A stretch of 64,000 nt of DNA from Candidatus Nitrosotenuis aquarius. Its GTDB lineage: Archaea > Thermoproteota > Nitrososphaeria > Nitrososphaerales > Nitrosopumilaceae. The stretch covers positions 1,514,328 through 1,578,327 of the forward strand of contig NZ_CP024808.1 in NCBI RefSeq assembly GCF_002787055.1. The letters run 5' to 3'. A program made the translations under genes and the position numbers. Shown here in pieces: positions 19,001 through 28,618 of this stretch (the first letter of the stretch is position 1; each line of letters begins with the position of its first letter). The notes below the pieces were generated by a model. That model saw only the letters and a program-made list of their open reading frames with translations, had not been told where the DNA came from and ran no database searches.

Positions 19001-21226
19001 GGCGCAGGTATTAGAGCAAACACTGGTTCAGTCAGCCTTGACAGAACTGTTTATCCAGTACCATTCGGCAGCTTCGATGACTTCTCTACACCAACTGACA
19101 ATACCGCTCCAAGCGGAAGATCAATCTTCCCAATCCACTTAACTGGAATTGGAACAAACGGCATTGACGCATCAGAAACACTAGGTGACGGAGCACTGAC
19201 CATTCACGTACAAGTGAACGATCCAGACTTTGACACCTCAGCATCTGGTGAAGACATCATTGCCGAAAACGTTACCGGTACTAACAAAGGACCAGTCAAG
19301 GTTACTGTCTCTAGAGGACAGAACCATGTGATCCTAGGTTATGCAGGTGGTTCTATTGTGAAGAATGGTGTAATGGATGTCGGCGCAGACAACACTGGCA
19401 ACGGTGTATCATCAGTCAGACAACTAGGTCCAATCACAGAGACATCGCCTTCAAGCGGTATCTTTGAGTTTGACTTGGATGTGCTATACACTGATGGTCC
19501 AGCATCAACAACATGTCCAGCAACTGCAACAAGCGGATTTGACTCATTATTAACACCTGGCAGCAAAGGCACTGTTACAACAAGATTTGACACTGCTGCT
19601 TCATCTGGCAACTACTGTATCCTACAAGGTGATATCATCACAGTAGAATACACAGACCCAGCTGATGCATCTGGTGATCAGAATACAGTAACAGACTCAG
19701 CAACATTTGACCTAAGAAACGGTGCATTACAATCTGACAAATCAGTCTATATCATAGGCTCAGACATGATCCTGACTCTAATCGAGCCAGATCTTGACCT
19801 TGATAATGACTTGGCAGAAACCTATGATCTGGATCTCATTGAATGGGATTCAGATGCAGCTACCACCACCATGGGTGATAAAGGTGGCTCTACAAACCAA
19901 GCCGCATTCGATCCAGAACCATCTGACCTAAGAGAAACTGGTGACAGCACTGGTATATTCCAGGTAGTTGTCGAAATTCCAGAGACTCTAAGCAACGATA
20001 AACTGGAAAGAGGCGAGGAAATTGTACTAGAATACACCGACTGGGGTCCATCTGGTGCTGATTATGTTGGTCAAGAAGATGAAGACATCAACTTGACAGT
20101 ATTCACATCAAACTTTGGTGCAACAGTTGAACTAGACCAAAAGGTCTACACATGGACTGACAAGGTATACATTACCGTAGTCGCCCCTGATCAAAACTTC
20201 GATAGCAACCTAATCGATGAAATCGGTGAACAAAACTCCGACCCATTGAAGGTAGCTACAAGAGGTAACGCACTTAACAAGTACAAGCTTGTTGAGACAG
20301 GCACTGACACTGGCATCTTCACTGGTGAAGTAATCCTCACAGGATTCAACCACGATGCTAACGGTGCTCAACAATCAGGCGGTACACCAACTGCAACAAC
20401 TTCAGGATCCGGTCCAACGAGCGGATTCCTAAGTGCTGATGACGATGATGGTCTAACAGTATCCTATGAATTCTCAGAGGATGAAACTGTTGTAGGATCA
20501 GCATTGATCAGATGGAACATTGGTGAAGTCGCATGGTTAGAAGCTAGCTACCCAGCTAGTGGAACCGGTGTAGTAAGAGTCATTGATCCTGATATGAACT
20601 TAAACCCAGAAGCAGTAGACAACTTTAACGCAAACGTCTGGTCTGATTCAGACGCAGGCGGTATTGACTTGACTGTAACTGAGACTAATGAGGCAACTGG
20701 AATCTTCGAAGGTACTGTGTTCTTCACAACTACCGACGATTCATCCGGTCACAGACTCAGAGTCGCAGAAGGTGACACTGTCACAGCAGAATACCAAGAC
20801 AATACACTACCAGATCCATACACAACTGCAGATGAACTCGACATTACTGGCACGGCATTCATCGGTACTGTAGTACCACCTCTTGAGAGAGCACCAGCTT
20901 CTAACGCAAGAGTTGTTGACGCCTTCGGCAATACCTTAGATGAGGTATCCGTAGACCAACAGGTACAAATCACAGCCGATTTGACAAACGGCCAGGACAG
21001 AGAGCAACCATTTGCATACTTGGTACAGATCCAGGATGAAAACGGCGTTACAGTCTCACTAGCATGGATTACAGGTTCACTATCTGCAGGTCAATCATTC
21101 AGCCCAGCATTGTCTTGGATTGCAACAGCACCTGGAACATACACTGCAACAGTGTTTGTCTGGGAGAGTGTTGACAACCCAACAGCGTTGAGCCCACCAG
21201 TATCTGTAGACATAACTGTCAGCTAA
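16007..21226 (+). CDS. Major S-layer protein
   Basis: At 1739 residues with a signal peptide (about 1-36, hydrophobic LTLMTIMLAAGFSAFA, cleavage near AAA-NANLF), this matches in size and N-terminus the single S-layer glycoprotein of Nitrosopumilales. The mature protein is strongly acidic and Thr/Asn-rich and built of Ig-like beta domains. A repeated motif of the form ETxxxTGxF begins near residues 381, 755, 942, 1145, 1310, 1430 and 1559. Asp-rich loops (such as DPDMNLNP and DQNFDSN) look like calcium sites. No C-terminal transmembrane helix is seen; it ends in DITVS. It forms the paracrystalline envelope that ammonium must cross. It is likely monocistronic, with its own promoter, a candidate operator and a T-rich terminator. 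Confidence 0.9.
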   Translation: MNNEIGRKLTSLTLMTIMLAAGFSAFAPSTMPEAAAANANLFVSAENSQFQNYFAGPMVIEVVVIDSDIKDTDKGKGEPDVTVNGNKLRMAQATDGNWYGYFADRAQAQKADATQTAPGTNGATTGLDFGAFCSAASAGASIGPSFTQTVGVALARAPAGATQGEATLGTCTGTVHSNALENNVVRENKTLNRAGTTGVTVGQIGVLQSNFWPFIQLYNFNPTGNVVVQYNKGGGVQSTTLKFDTVDQFAKLDLDRSSYPRGAQVQATITDLQLNIDPTDEDSWTFQTLGTNASTYYSVFTEDGAFDNSTARISLALTGNLTGLMFEDNGVLLLNKNAQSASNNILLIQDNADSILSGDDGVVQTTVQTLNSASQPVTITETAPNTGVFGTYDENDVSVLEITSGADRGKSATINYNAAAKSIVVGFGFASVDIAAVDAEWNSGQEIPVRITDSDANKNSRADEDLDFNNADVSIIPALRIGTPFTLGVKGTESSTTAVSVILNNFTESQANVENRPPTDGASVFKFTASNTAAVAGGIMEGNMTVQKFSDRALLTQNRTNSATAILIDTKATAQDLKKSIFDPRQSSTPKFFGFNLLNLDVRGISSGVITNSSVYLVNSTSTIITRQSGATGAELEINGTGHFTAKLIPIAHNVKPQSLSLLNATLGTAQNAQVYSNIFGGAANGATGAVSRGISGGATDATTNIGFLVNFTRVANVTSTAPIAVDLFSFGYKNDGIVKADRVNNMIVRIEAEETGDNTSVFEGSLEFVVLNQLNILDRTTYTGLTTIADDPSFIVHQDLDDEEAPRVNYNDLAGDGTVTQVSDQEDAPTHSGVVSFNQPTYKKADTVVVTLEDQDLNTDVDLIDIYTTVNSTNLGTQDTAVDAVGATGLPTLTNGDALGRLLDVTFDDARWKDTNNACATSLRSEGIDVGLFTSGFTLIETGPATGIFTGDFIVPGKVCNISTGVQTSPVNAQGLDMEVNYVDFRDASGQIVEVGDGAGIRANTGSVSLDRTVYPVPFGSFDDFSTPTDNTAPSGRSIFPIHLTGIGTNGIDASETLGDGALTIHVQVNDPDFDTSASGEDIIAENVTGTNKGPVKVTVSRGQNHVILGYAGGSIVKNGVMDVGADNTGNGVSSVRQLGPITETSPSSGIFEFDLDVLYTDGPASTTCPATATSGFDSLLTPGSKGTVTTRFDTAASSGNYCILQGDIITVEYTDPADASGDQNTVTDSATFDLRNGALQSDKSVYIIGSDMILTLIEPDLDLDNDLAETYDLDLIEWDSDAATTTMGDKGGSTNQAAFDPEPSDLRETGDSTGIFQVVVEIPETLSNDKLERGEEIVLEYTDWGPSGADYVGQEDEDINLTVFTSNFGATVELDQKVYTWTDKVYITVVAPDQNFDSNLIDEIGEQNSDPLKVATRGNALNKYKLVETGTDTGIFTGEVILTGFNHDANGAQQSGGTPTATTSGSGPTSGFLSADDDDGLTVSYEFSEDETVVGSALIRWNIGEVAWLEASYPASGTGVVRVIDPDMNLNPEAVDNFNANVWSDSDAGGIDLTVTETNEATGIFEGTVFFTTTDDSSGHRLRVAEGDTVTAEYQDNTLPDPYTTADELDITGTAFIGTVVPPLERAPASNARVVDAFGNTLDEVSVDQQVQITADLTNGQDREQPFAYLVQIQDENGVTVSLAWITGSLSAGQSFSPALSWIATAPGTYTATVFVWESVDNPTALSPPVSVDITVS

Positions 21227-21246
21227 GACGAAAATAATACTATCCC

Positions 21247-21262
21247 TTTTTTCTTTTTTTTA
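21247..21262 (+). terminator. T-rich transcription terminator after the S-layer gene
   Basis: A run of T interrupted by one C, about 20 bases after the S-layer stop. Oligo-T without a hairpin is a normal archaeal terminator. Confidence 0.6.
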
Positions 21263-21327
21263 CTAGAACAAAACCTAGCGGATGCTATCACAAGTAATAT
21301 CTATCAGATATCTTTCATATTGAGCAG

Positions 21328-22290
21328 ATGAAATTATTGCTGGTATTTTGTATTGTGTTTTCTTTTGGTGTTTCACAAGTATTTGCTGCACAACTGGATT
21401 TTTTTACCGACAGCCAAATCTATTCTCCGGGAAAGCCGCTTTTTGTGTATGGCAAAGCCCTCCAACAAGAAGACATTGTCCTTCGATTCACTGATCCAGC
21501 TGAGAATGTCATAACGTTTACCCAGATTACTACTGATGATGACGGTCAATTCCAGACAGAACTGTTTGTCTGGCCAGAGGCGTCAACCACACTCCCATAC
21601 GGAACATACACCATAGAAGCAATCAGCACTCAGCAAGGTGGTCTTTCCAAAATAATAGAAATCAAGTTCTCCCCAACAACAGAAATAGAAAAAATACCCG
21701 TCTCTCGAGATATAACCACACTTGTCTTTACTCCAGAGACTGCTGCAATAGGCCAACCTTTCCGAATATTCGCTCAGGTAACAAGTGATGGCTTGTTGGT
21801 TGGAGGAGATCCAGACAAGCTGCTTGGCACAACACACGTTCATTTGCCAGATGGACAGGCAGTTAATCTGTCTACATCATTTCAAACTCTACATCCTGGA
21901 TTGTATTATGCTGAATTTACCCCAACACAGGAAGGAACACACGTATTTCACGTGGTGGCCTTCTCACAGGGGACAATATCACACGGTTCTGCAGCTACGG
22001 TAGTCCTAAAGCAAGACTTGGGAGGAATATCAACGCAAATCATCGAGCTAAACTCTGTACTAAAGGATACGTCATCAGAGCTGGACAATCTAAAATCGGA
22101 AATAGAAGGGTTTGGCTCTTCGCTTGATTCTGCCAGCAAAAACATCGATGAGAGTGTCACTTCTATATCAAACTCTGTTAAAAACATGGAAAATGCATCG
22201 CAACAGCTAAACTCTTTGTTGTTTCCTATAGTTGCATCAATTGCAATAATTGTGGCACTGCAAATTGTCATTCTTGCAAGAAGAAGATAA
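21328..22290 (+). CDS. Exported membrane-anchored protein with Ig-like domains and coiled coil
   Basis: 320 residues. A signal peptide (1-20, ending VFAAQ) leads two beta-sandwich-like domains (about 22-120 and 130-225). These are followed by a long Ser/Leu/Ile heptad stretch (about 230-295, predicted coiled coil) and a C-terminal transmembrane helix (about 297-315) ending in RRR. The topology puts the protein outside the cell with a stalk, which would suit the pseudo-periplasm under the S-layer. It is 7 bases upstream of the large subtilase, so the two probably act together. The family is not recognised beyond thaumarchaeal exported proteins. Confidence 0.75.
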   Translation: MKLLLVFCIVFSFGVSQVFAAQLDFFTDSQIYSPGKPLFVYGKALQQEDIVLRFTDPAENVITFTQITTDDDGQFQTELFVWPEASTTLPYGTYTIEAISTQQGGLSKIIEIKFSPTTEIEKIPVSRDITTLVFTPETAAIGQPFRIFAQVTSDGLLVGGDPDKLLGTTHVHLPDGQAVNLSTSFQTLHPGLYYAEFTPTQEGTHVFHVVAFSQGTISHGSAATVVLKQDLGGISTQIIELNSVLKDTSSELDNLKSEIEGFGSSLDSASKNIDESVTSISNSVKNMENASQQLNSLLFPIVASIAIIVALQIVILARRR

Positions 22291-22297
22291 CTGTACT

Positions 22298-25200
22298 ATG
22301 TTTTTTGGCACAAAAATCCTCTCAGTGACTCTCTGTGTTTTGTTACTGTCTTCGGTTTTTTCAAGTTCTTTCGCATATGATAAATTTGACAATCCACCTG
22401 AGCCAAAATTAAATGCAAATTCGTTTACTGATCTGGTCGTTGTACCGCAAGAAACATTGCAAAACCACAAGTTGCAGCGCTATCTGGTATTTGGGCACGG
22501 ATCACTTGATGACATTGACACAATTTCCAGTGTTAGCACTGGCAATGGGTTTTTTTCAATTGCCATACTTTCTGAGCAATCGATTCCTATTTTGAGTGCA
22601 AAAGGATATCACATTATCCGGGATTTTCCGCTGGAATTTCATAATAGGGGCATGTTTTCTGAAATGGACCAGATCCGAGAATCCAGCGGGGCAGAGCTTG
22701 CGCAAATAAAATACAATTACACTGGAAATGGAATCAAAATCGCCATAGTTGACACTGGTGTAGACTTTTCAAATCCCGATCTCAAGGATTCTCTGGCAAG
22801 GGACCAGAACAATTATCCAATAATGCTTGATGCCGACGGGCAGGGACTAGTACTTACAAATGCTACTTTTATTGCAAACATTGACAAGTATGGCGTTCTA
22901 CAAAACACCACAAAACCAATAATTGAGAAAATAAACAAATCCCTTGACAAAAACGCAACATCTACAGTATACCTGACAAAAAACGGCGCCTTTTTGAACC
23001 TAAAGCAAAAGGGCAAGGGAACCCCCATATCGATATACAATTCGTTTTTTCCGGCAAGCGGCCCGGCGCCAAAATTCAACGGCACCATATTAGATGATTA
23101 CAAAATAGGCAAAAGCAAGCACGATTTTATCAAATCTGCAAGCGGCGTTTACCATTTTGGAATGATGTATCAAGGGGCAATGCAGGGCCCATTTACAAGC
23201 GTTCAGGCCGTGCCTGTATTGGTAGTGGACTCTCAAATTCCTGGCAAATATGATACTATTATACCAGACCTTAGCACATCATGGCAAGACTATACCAAGT
23301 TTGATCTAAAAAAGGGACAAAAGCCTACTTATGACTTTGACTTTACAGATGAAACACCGATCCGACTTGGTTCCGGTAATGAATTTTTGGTGTATGATTC
23401 CAACAAGGACGGCAAGCTGGATTTCAGTGCGGGTACTGTGGGTGCGCAAATAGTCGACATCTATGGTGTAATGTCGCAAAACAAGTCCTTCGTAGATAAG
23501 TTCCTCAAGGCGACAAATGGAACGCTACTGCCGCCACTGGATCCAAATGGTAATTTTTTTGGCGTAATGACTGACTTTGTCGGCCATGGAACAGGAGCTG
23601 CAGCATCAATCGTATCAAAGGGAAAAGAACAATACGATATTTACAACAACACAAAAAAATACAAGCTAACAGGTGTTGCTCCAAATGCAAAAATCATACC
23701 AGTAAAGGCACTCTGGTTTGGCGACACTGTATATGGATGGCTGTGGGTCTCTGGATTTGATAGTACAAACAACACGTGGAAGTTCTCTGGCAAGCCACGA
23801 GCCGATATAATCTCGAACAGTTGGGGCATTTCCAATTTTCCATCGCTAAAGACAACGCCAGGAATCGATGTCTTATCTCTGATAGTAAATGTTTTGTCTA
23901 CACCGCAGTCAATTGATCCGAAATATCCCGGCGTGACAATAATTTCTAGTGCAGGAAATGCAGGACCTGGCTATGGCACCATGGGATTGCCAAATGCCGC
24001 ACCGTTTGGAATCACAGTTGGGGCTACTACAAACAATGTCTATGTTGGGTATGGCGCATTCAAGGGCCAGCCAAGATTTGGCAACACCACATATCATGCA
24101 AACCACATGGTTGACTTTTCAAGCAGGGGCCCAAGCATAATTGGTGATCCGAAACCCGATTTGCTAAACACTGGGGCATACGGATTTGTGCCAAGCAACG
24201 TACTCAAGGCAAAAAAGGACTCTAAGGCGGAATCGTTTTCCATGTTTGGAGGAACTAGCATGGCAGCACCTCTAGTTGCAGGCTCTGCGGCAATCCTAAT
24301 GGAAGGCCTGCAAGAAAAAAACCAAGACTATGATCCGTTTATGATAAAAAACATTCTAATGTCTACTGCCACTGACATACACAACGATCCGTTCACGCAG
24401 GGCTCTGGCTTTGTAAACTCGTATCGAGCAGCTCAGCTCATCAATGGAGAAAATGGAATATTTGCAGTGTATAACAATTCGACATATTACACCATAAAAC
24501 AAGTCCTAGAACCTCCAATGTTACGGCTAAACCAGACCCTTCCTGGATTTGATTTGTTCAAATTATCTGAAAAGGCACACCCGCAGACAAGCTGGTTTGG
24601 AGGAAGACTGGGGCCGGGTGACAAAAGCACAACCACATTCACAATAGAAAACCCAGGCAACCAGACCATAACAATACAGGTAATTCCTCAAAAGCTAGCA
24701 CTGATTGAAAAATCCGAGATAAACTCTACCACAAAAATCCGACTCAAAGACATACTGTATAACAAAACAGGCGTGTTCAGGCCAGATTATATCAAGCTAA
24801 AAGATGTCTCAGAGCAGAAATCACTGTCATCGTATTATGAGAATCGAACCGTAATACCAAAAGATGCAGAACTAATGGTGATGAATCTGAACTTTGCATT
24901 CTCTGACTTTATGAACAAGACAGAAAAGCTCTACGCATCGGACATGAAGATTGCCTCACTATATCTCTATGACTGGAATGACAAAAACAAGGACGATCTG
25001 GCCTCAAGCAGCGAGCTGTCTCTAGTGAATAGGGGAGGTTCGTGGGGAACAGTCCAAGAGCTGCGCGTATCTGATCCAAGCACTAAATTCGAAAATGTGC
25101 CACTGGTCGGCGTGTATCCTGTGCCCACAAGATACTCGTACTGGCTAGGTGAGATCAAGAAAAATTCCACAGAGATGAACTATGAATTATCTGCCAGCTA

Positions 25201-26500
25201 TTACAAAAAGCAAGACTGGAGCGATATCTGGATTGACAATGGAATAATACAGGTACCGCCGCACGGCACAGCCCAAGTCTCTGCAACAATTACTATTCCA
25301 GAGAATGCCAAGCCTGGACTGTATCAGGGATTTCTAAGATTCATTGGCAATAATCACACAGTGAATGCGCCGGTGTCGTTTGCGATAACATCACAAATAC
25401 AAAAGGAAAAGCTGACGGTGATCTCTGGCCAAAAAAACCCAGACATATTGTATGGAAACGGCTACGTCAAGGGGGCATTTGACATGACAAACAGGTACAA
25501 TGCAGGAGACTGGCGCCAATATTATTTTGACATATCGGATTCTACAATCAACACCGCATCAATTGACATATCTTGGCAAGACGGCGACACAAATTTTTCT
25601 GCATTTGTAATTGATCCGCAAGGCCGAATCATACAAAGCAATGTTCCTGCCGGCGTGTTTGGGCAATTACTTGACTGGCCGACATCTGACTGGCTTGGCA
25701 CCACTCCATTTAGTGAGGGCGGAGGATTTTATCCAGTCAAAAACAAAGACGCAACATCCACGTTATTGTATGCGCCAATAAACCAGACAGGAACATACAC
25801 CTTATTACTGCATTCCACTTTGTTTGGAGGAAAATCTACTACAGAGCCGTTTACGGTAATTGGCAAATTTTCTTCCATATCTGCAGATGACTCACCACCA
25901 GTAATTGATTTCCCAGTTGATCAGTACACCAATGTAATTCCAATTCCAACAATAACTGATGATGGCGAGGTTTCAGTCAAGTATCACCTTGATGGTATGG
26001 AAACCAATACAATATCTGACATATCAGAAGGCCCACACACCGTCAAAATAGAGGCAACCGATGATGCCGGCAACACGTCAGTACAATTCTATTCGTTTGT
26101 TGTGGACAGGACTGCACCACAGATACTGGTCTCAAATCAGGAGAGAATATCTGATGTGATGAGTGTTGATTTTGCTGTAGAGGATGCAAATCCGGATATC
26201 ATTTCAGTATTGTTGCCAGATGGCACCATAATAGAAAATCAGACCTCAATTGACTTTGATGCTAGCAATCTGGATGATGACAAATATGACATTATAATTC
26301 AGAGTATGGACAGGGCTGGCAACAAGGCAGAAAAAACCATCACATTTGAAAAATCTAATGTCATAACTCCGGCTCTAGCCAAAAACGATACAAAACTTGA
26401 TTTCAATCTTGTCTTGCTGATTATATCTGGAATGATTGCGATCGGAATTTCCATCTTTATAGTTTTGACAACCAAGTCGCAAAAATCATCAAAACGATGA
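22298..26500 (+). CDS. Giant membrane-anchored subtilisin-like serine protease (S8)
   Basis: 1400 residues with a signal peptide (hydrophobic LSVTLCVLLLSSVF). The catalytic triad is D152 (IAIVDTGVD), H430 (VGHGTGAAA) and S654 (GGTSMAAPLVAG), with the oxyanion-hole Asn N554 (SSAGNAGPG). About 280 residues separate Asp and His, far more than in subtilisin, as in pyrolysin/TPPII-like or cell-envelope proteases. Beyond the catalytic domain lie beta-rich and Ig-like domains (one near 1200-1350), a transmembrane helix (about 1370-1390) and a basic tail. The ATG at 22298 was chosen for its signal peptide; the frame is open further upstream inside the previous gene. It is probably a surface protease for S-layer maturation or peptide scavenging. 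Confidence 0.92.
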   Translation: MFFGTKILSVTLCVLLLSSVFSSSFAYDKFDNPPEPKLNANSFTDLVVVPQETLQNHKLQRYLVFGHGSLDDIDTISSVSTGNGFFSIAILSEQSIPILSAKGYHIIRDFPLEFHNRGMFSEMDQIRESSGAELAQIKYNYTGNGIKIAIVDTGVDFSNPDLKDSLARDQNNYPIMLDADGQGLVLTNATFIANIDKYGVLQNTTKPIIEKINKSLDKNATSTVYLTKNGAFLNLKQKGKGTPISIYNSFFPASGPAPKFNGTILDDYKIGKSKHDFIKSASGVYHFGMMYQGAMQGPFTSVQAVPVLVVDSQIPGKYDTIIPDLSTSWQDYTKFDLKKGQKPTYDFDFTDETPIRLGSGNEFLVYDSNKDGKLDFSAGTVGAQIVDIYGVMSQNKSFVDKFLKATNGTLLPPLDPNGNFFGVMTDFVGHGTGAAASIVSKGKEQYDIYNNTKKYKLTGVAPNAKIIPVKALWFGDTVYGWLWVSGFDSTNNTWKFSGKPRADIISNSWGISNFPSLKTTPGIDVLSLIVNVLSTPQSIDPKYPGVTIISSAGNAGPGYGTMGLPNAAPFGITVGATTNNVYVGYGAFKGQPRFGNTTYHANHMVDFSSRGPSIIGDPKPDLLNTGAYGFVPSNVLKAKKDSKAESFSMFGGTSMAAPLVAGSAAILMEGLQEKNQDYDPFMIKNILMSTATDIHNDPFTQGSGFVNSYRAAQLINGENGIFAVYNNSTYYTIKQVLEPPMLRLNQTLPGFDLFKLSEKAHPQTSWFGGRLGPGDKSTTTFTIENPGNQTITIQVIPQKLALIEKSEINSTTKIRLKDILYNKTGVFRPDYIKLKDVSEQKSLSSYYENRTVIPKDAELMVMNLNFAFSDFMNKTEKLYASDMKIASLYLYDWNDKNKDDLASSSELSLVNRGGSWGTVQELRVSDPSTKFENVPLVGVYPVPTRYSYWLGEIKKNSTEMNYELSASYYKKQDWSDIWIDNGIIQVPPHGTAQVSATITIPENAKPGLYQGFLRFIGNNHTVNAPVSFAITSQIQKEKLTVISGQKNPDILYGNGYVKGAFDMTNRYNAGDWRQYYFDISDSTINTASIDISWQDGDTNFSAFVIDPQGRIIQSNVPAGVFGQLLDWPTSDWLGTTPFSEGGGFYPVKNKDATSTLLYAPINQTGTYTLLLHSTLFGGKSTTEPFTVIGKFSSISADDSPPVIDFPVDQYTNVIPIPTITDDGEVSVKYHLDGMETNTISDISEGPHTVKIEATDDAGNTSVQFYSFVVDRTAPQILVSNQERISDVMSVDFAVEDANPDIISVLLPDGTIIENQTSIDFDASNLDDDKYDIIIQSMDRAGNKAEKTITFEKSNVITPALAKNDTKLDFNLVLLIISGMIAIGISIFIVLTTKSQKSSKR

Positions 26501-26506
26501 AACAAG

Positions 26507-26515
26507 GTTTATAAG
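26507..26515 (+). promoter_or_regulatory. TATA box of the complex III operon
   Basis: GTTTATAAG, centred about 29 bases before the Rieske ATG, sits in the 39-base gap after the protease gene. Confidence 0.55.
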
Positions 26516-26539
26516 AAAAGTTTCGAAAAGCAGCTTTGA

Positions 26540-27148
26540 ATGTCGCAAGGGGATAGTATCAAGCCATCTACGCTATCGCGACGAGATTTTCTCAAGCTAA
26601 TGGGTGCCGCAGGAACAGCACTTACCTTTGCACCGTTTGTCCCATGGGGCAAATTCATGCCAAACCCGGACAGCGCAAAACTCGAAAAAGTGCCGGTAAT
26701 TCTGCCGGACGGCGGCCAAGCAAACGTTAACACTTTTCCAACCAATCACGCCGAAGTCATCACATATCCAAAGACAGGAGACCGTGTATTGGATGAGGAG
26801 GCATTTAGAAAATGGCAGTTTATTCGATTGCCCGAAGAGCTGGGCGGTAGCAAAAACGATGCCAGCTCGTTTAGGGCTTATAGCATGGTGTGCTTGCATT
26901 TGTGGTGCCTTTGGAAGTATTGGCCGCAAGAAGGCAGAAAAAGAGGAGAATGCCCATGCCATGGAAGCATGTACAACCCAATCACTGGAACTGCGTTTGC
27001 AGGACCTGCAGCCTTGCAGGCGGCACCGTCTAACACTTTGGCAAAGCTGGACTTGGAAGCAGACACAAAAGGTGATCTGTGGATAATGCCCGCCAAATTT
27101 TCACCAGACAAAAATGGAGTAGTAGGATATGGCCGTTTCGTTGAGTAG
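26540..27148 (+). CDS. Rieske iron-sulphur protein of complex III
   Basis: It carries electrons from quinol to the cupredoxin. A twin-arginine signal SRRDFLKLMG (13-22) shows that it is exported folded and stays anchored by the following hydrophobic helix. The [2Fe-2S] ligands are C118 and H120 (CLHLWC) and C138 and H141 (CPCHG), with C123/C140 as the expected disulphide. The segment between the two motifs is short and rich in W, K and R. It overlaps the cytochrome b gene by 20 bases, the start of a compact three-gene respiratory operon. Confidence 0.93.
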   Translation: MSQGDSIKPSTLSRRDFLKLMGAAGTALTFAPFVPWGKFMPNPDSAKLEKVPVILPDGGQANVNTFPTNHAEVITYPKTGDRVLDEEAFRKWQFIRLPEELGGSKNDASSFRAYSMVCLHLWCLWKYWPQEGRKRGECPCHGSMYNPITGTAFAGPAALQAAPSNTLAKLDLEADTKGDLWIMPAKFSPDKNGVVGYGRFVE

Positions 27149-28586
27149 GCGCACAGGCACTGTTGCCTTTTTGTACTGGATCTGGGATGGACTAGAAAGA
27201 ACCGTCTTTACTGGAGTAAAATTCTCATTCCCATCTAGATTTGTCAGTCCATTTGGATTTTTAGGAATGCTGACATTTATCGTGTTTGTAATACTTGGTA
27301 TTTCTGGCGCACTGCTAATGTTCTATTACATGCCTGTGCTGGATAGAGCATGGGACAGTGTGGAGAAAATCAACAATGTCGTGCCGTTTGGATTCCACAT
27401 TAGGAACATTCACTATCACGGCTCTAACGCAATGGTTCTTTTAGCAATTCTGCACATGTACTATCAGTATTTTAGTGGAAGATACAAAATTAGAAACGAG
27501 ATCCTCTGGGTAACTGGTGTCATACTGGGAACAGTAACCATACTTGAGGCATTCACTGGATACGACATCATATTTAGTGAAAGAGCGGAACTTGCAATCA
27601 GTATTGCAGCGTCGCTTACCAACTCTATACCGATAATTGGGTCCACTGTGCGTGACGCCATGTTTGGCAATGGATTTTCGGACTTTGTGCTTAGGTTCTA
27701 TGCGCAACATGTGTTTATCCTGCCGCTTGTGATGCTTGGACTAATGGCAGTTCATTTCCCAAGATTCTTGGTCTTTGATGTGCCAATGGTCATGGCAATC
27801 TCTGGCGCTATTCTGATCACGGGAGGTGTGTTCCCAATTGACATGGGATTCAAGTTCGAGCCTACGGTACCGCCTGGAATTACTGTTCCAGAATGGTACC
27901 TGACAGGACTGTATGCATTTTTGAGGACGCAATACGACAAGTTCGTAACTGGCGTGCTTTGGCCGGGCCTGTTCATAGGCGCATTATTGCTGGTGCCATT
28001 CCTGGATAGGTACAAGAAATTCTCTTGGAAGGACAGGCCAATGGTTACTGCCTTTGGAATCACTGGAATTGCGCAAATCATGGTCACTACATACTGGGGG
28101 TTCTACATTCCTGCTGATACCACAGTGCCACTAGTCCAAAGACTGGTAATTGACCCAATATTCTTCTATCTGGTTATGATTTTACTAGTGCCGCTAGGGT
28201 TTGGCTTTAGCTACATGATGATAAAGATGGCACAGGAAGCAGAGCGCAAGGCAAAACTCAACAAGGACAAGGGGCCAAAAAAAGTAGCCGAGATCAACTT
28301 GTCCCAGAAATGGATCAACTGGGTCATAATCGGGTTGCTGGTGTTCCAAGTCTATCTCAACATAGCTGCATATAATGCGGCAATCACCGGCCTCAACAAT
28401 TTATCGCTGTTCTTTACGGGCCTAATACTGATTGTATTTGCAGGAATGTTCCATGTGTACAGGTATGGCATGTCTGAGGCAAAGAGGCCCCCACCACCGC
28501 CGCCAGTACAAGAGCCGCAGCTAGAACAAGCACCAATCCCGGAAACAAAGGAACTTCCAAAAGAAAAATCGGAAGGCCAGCACTAA
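27129..28586 (+). CDS. Cytochrome b of complex III, fused b6/subunit IV type
   Basis: A 485-residue multi-spanning protein. Haem-ligand histidines sit in helix pairs (HYHGSNAMVLLAILH and QHVFILPLVMLGLMAVH), with the Qo-site PEWY motif in TVPEWYLTGLYAFLR. About eight hydrophobic helices are followed by a charged loop, further helices and a cytoplasmic-looking tail rich in Pro and Glu (PPPPPPVQEP). It oxidises quinol and moves electrons across the membrane. In this lineage complex III links quinol from ammonia oxidation to copper carriers and the terminal oxidase. Confidence 0.94.
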   Translation: MAVSLSRRTGTVAFLYWIWDGLERTVFTGVKFSFPSRFVSPFGFLGMLTFIVFVILGISGALLMFYYMPVLDRAWDSVEKINNVVPFGFHIRNIHYHGSNAMVLLAILHMYYQYFSGRYKIRNEILWVTGVILGTVTILEAFTGYDIIFSERAELAISIAASLTNSIPIIGSTVRDAMFGNGFSDFVLRFYAQHVFILPLVMLGLMAVHFPRFLVFDVPMVMAISGAILITGGVFPIDMGFKFEPTVPPGITVPEWYLTGLYAFLRTQYDKFVTGVLWPGLFIGALLLVPFLDRYKKFSWKDRPMVTAFGITGIAQIMVTTYWGFYIPADTTVPLVQRLVIDPIFFYLVMILLVPLGFGFSYMMIKMAQEAERKAKLNKDKGPKKVAEINLSQKWINWVIIGLLVFQVYLNIAAYNAAITGLNNLSLFFTGLILIVFAGMFHVYRYGMSEAKRPPPPPPVQEPQLEQAPIPETKELPKEKSEGQH

Positions 28587-28618
28587 ACTTATAAGACTTT
28601 TAGCGACCAGCAGAGTCG

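Noticed and set aside
16007-21226. Many long open frames on the opposite strand and in other frames of the S-layer gene
   Set aside because: They follow the codon bias of the real gene, lack promoters and family motifs, and overlap it completely.
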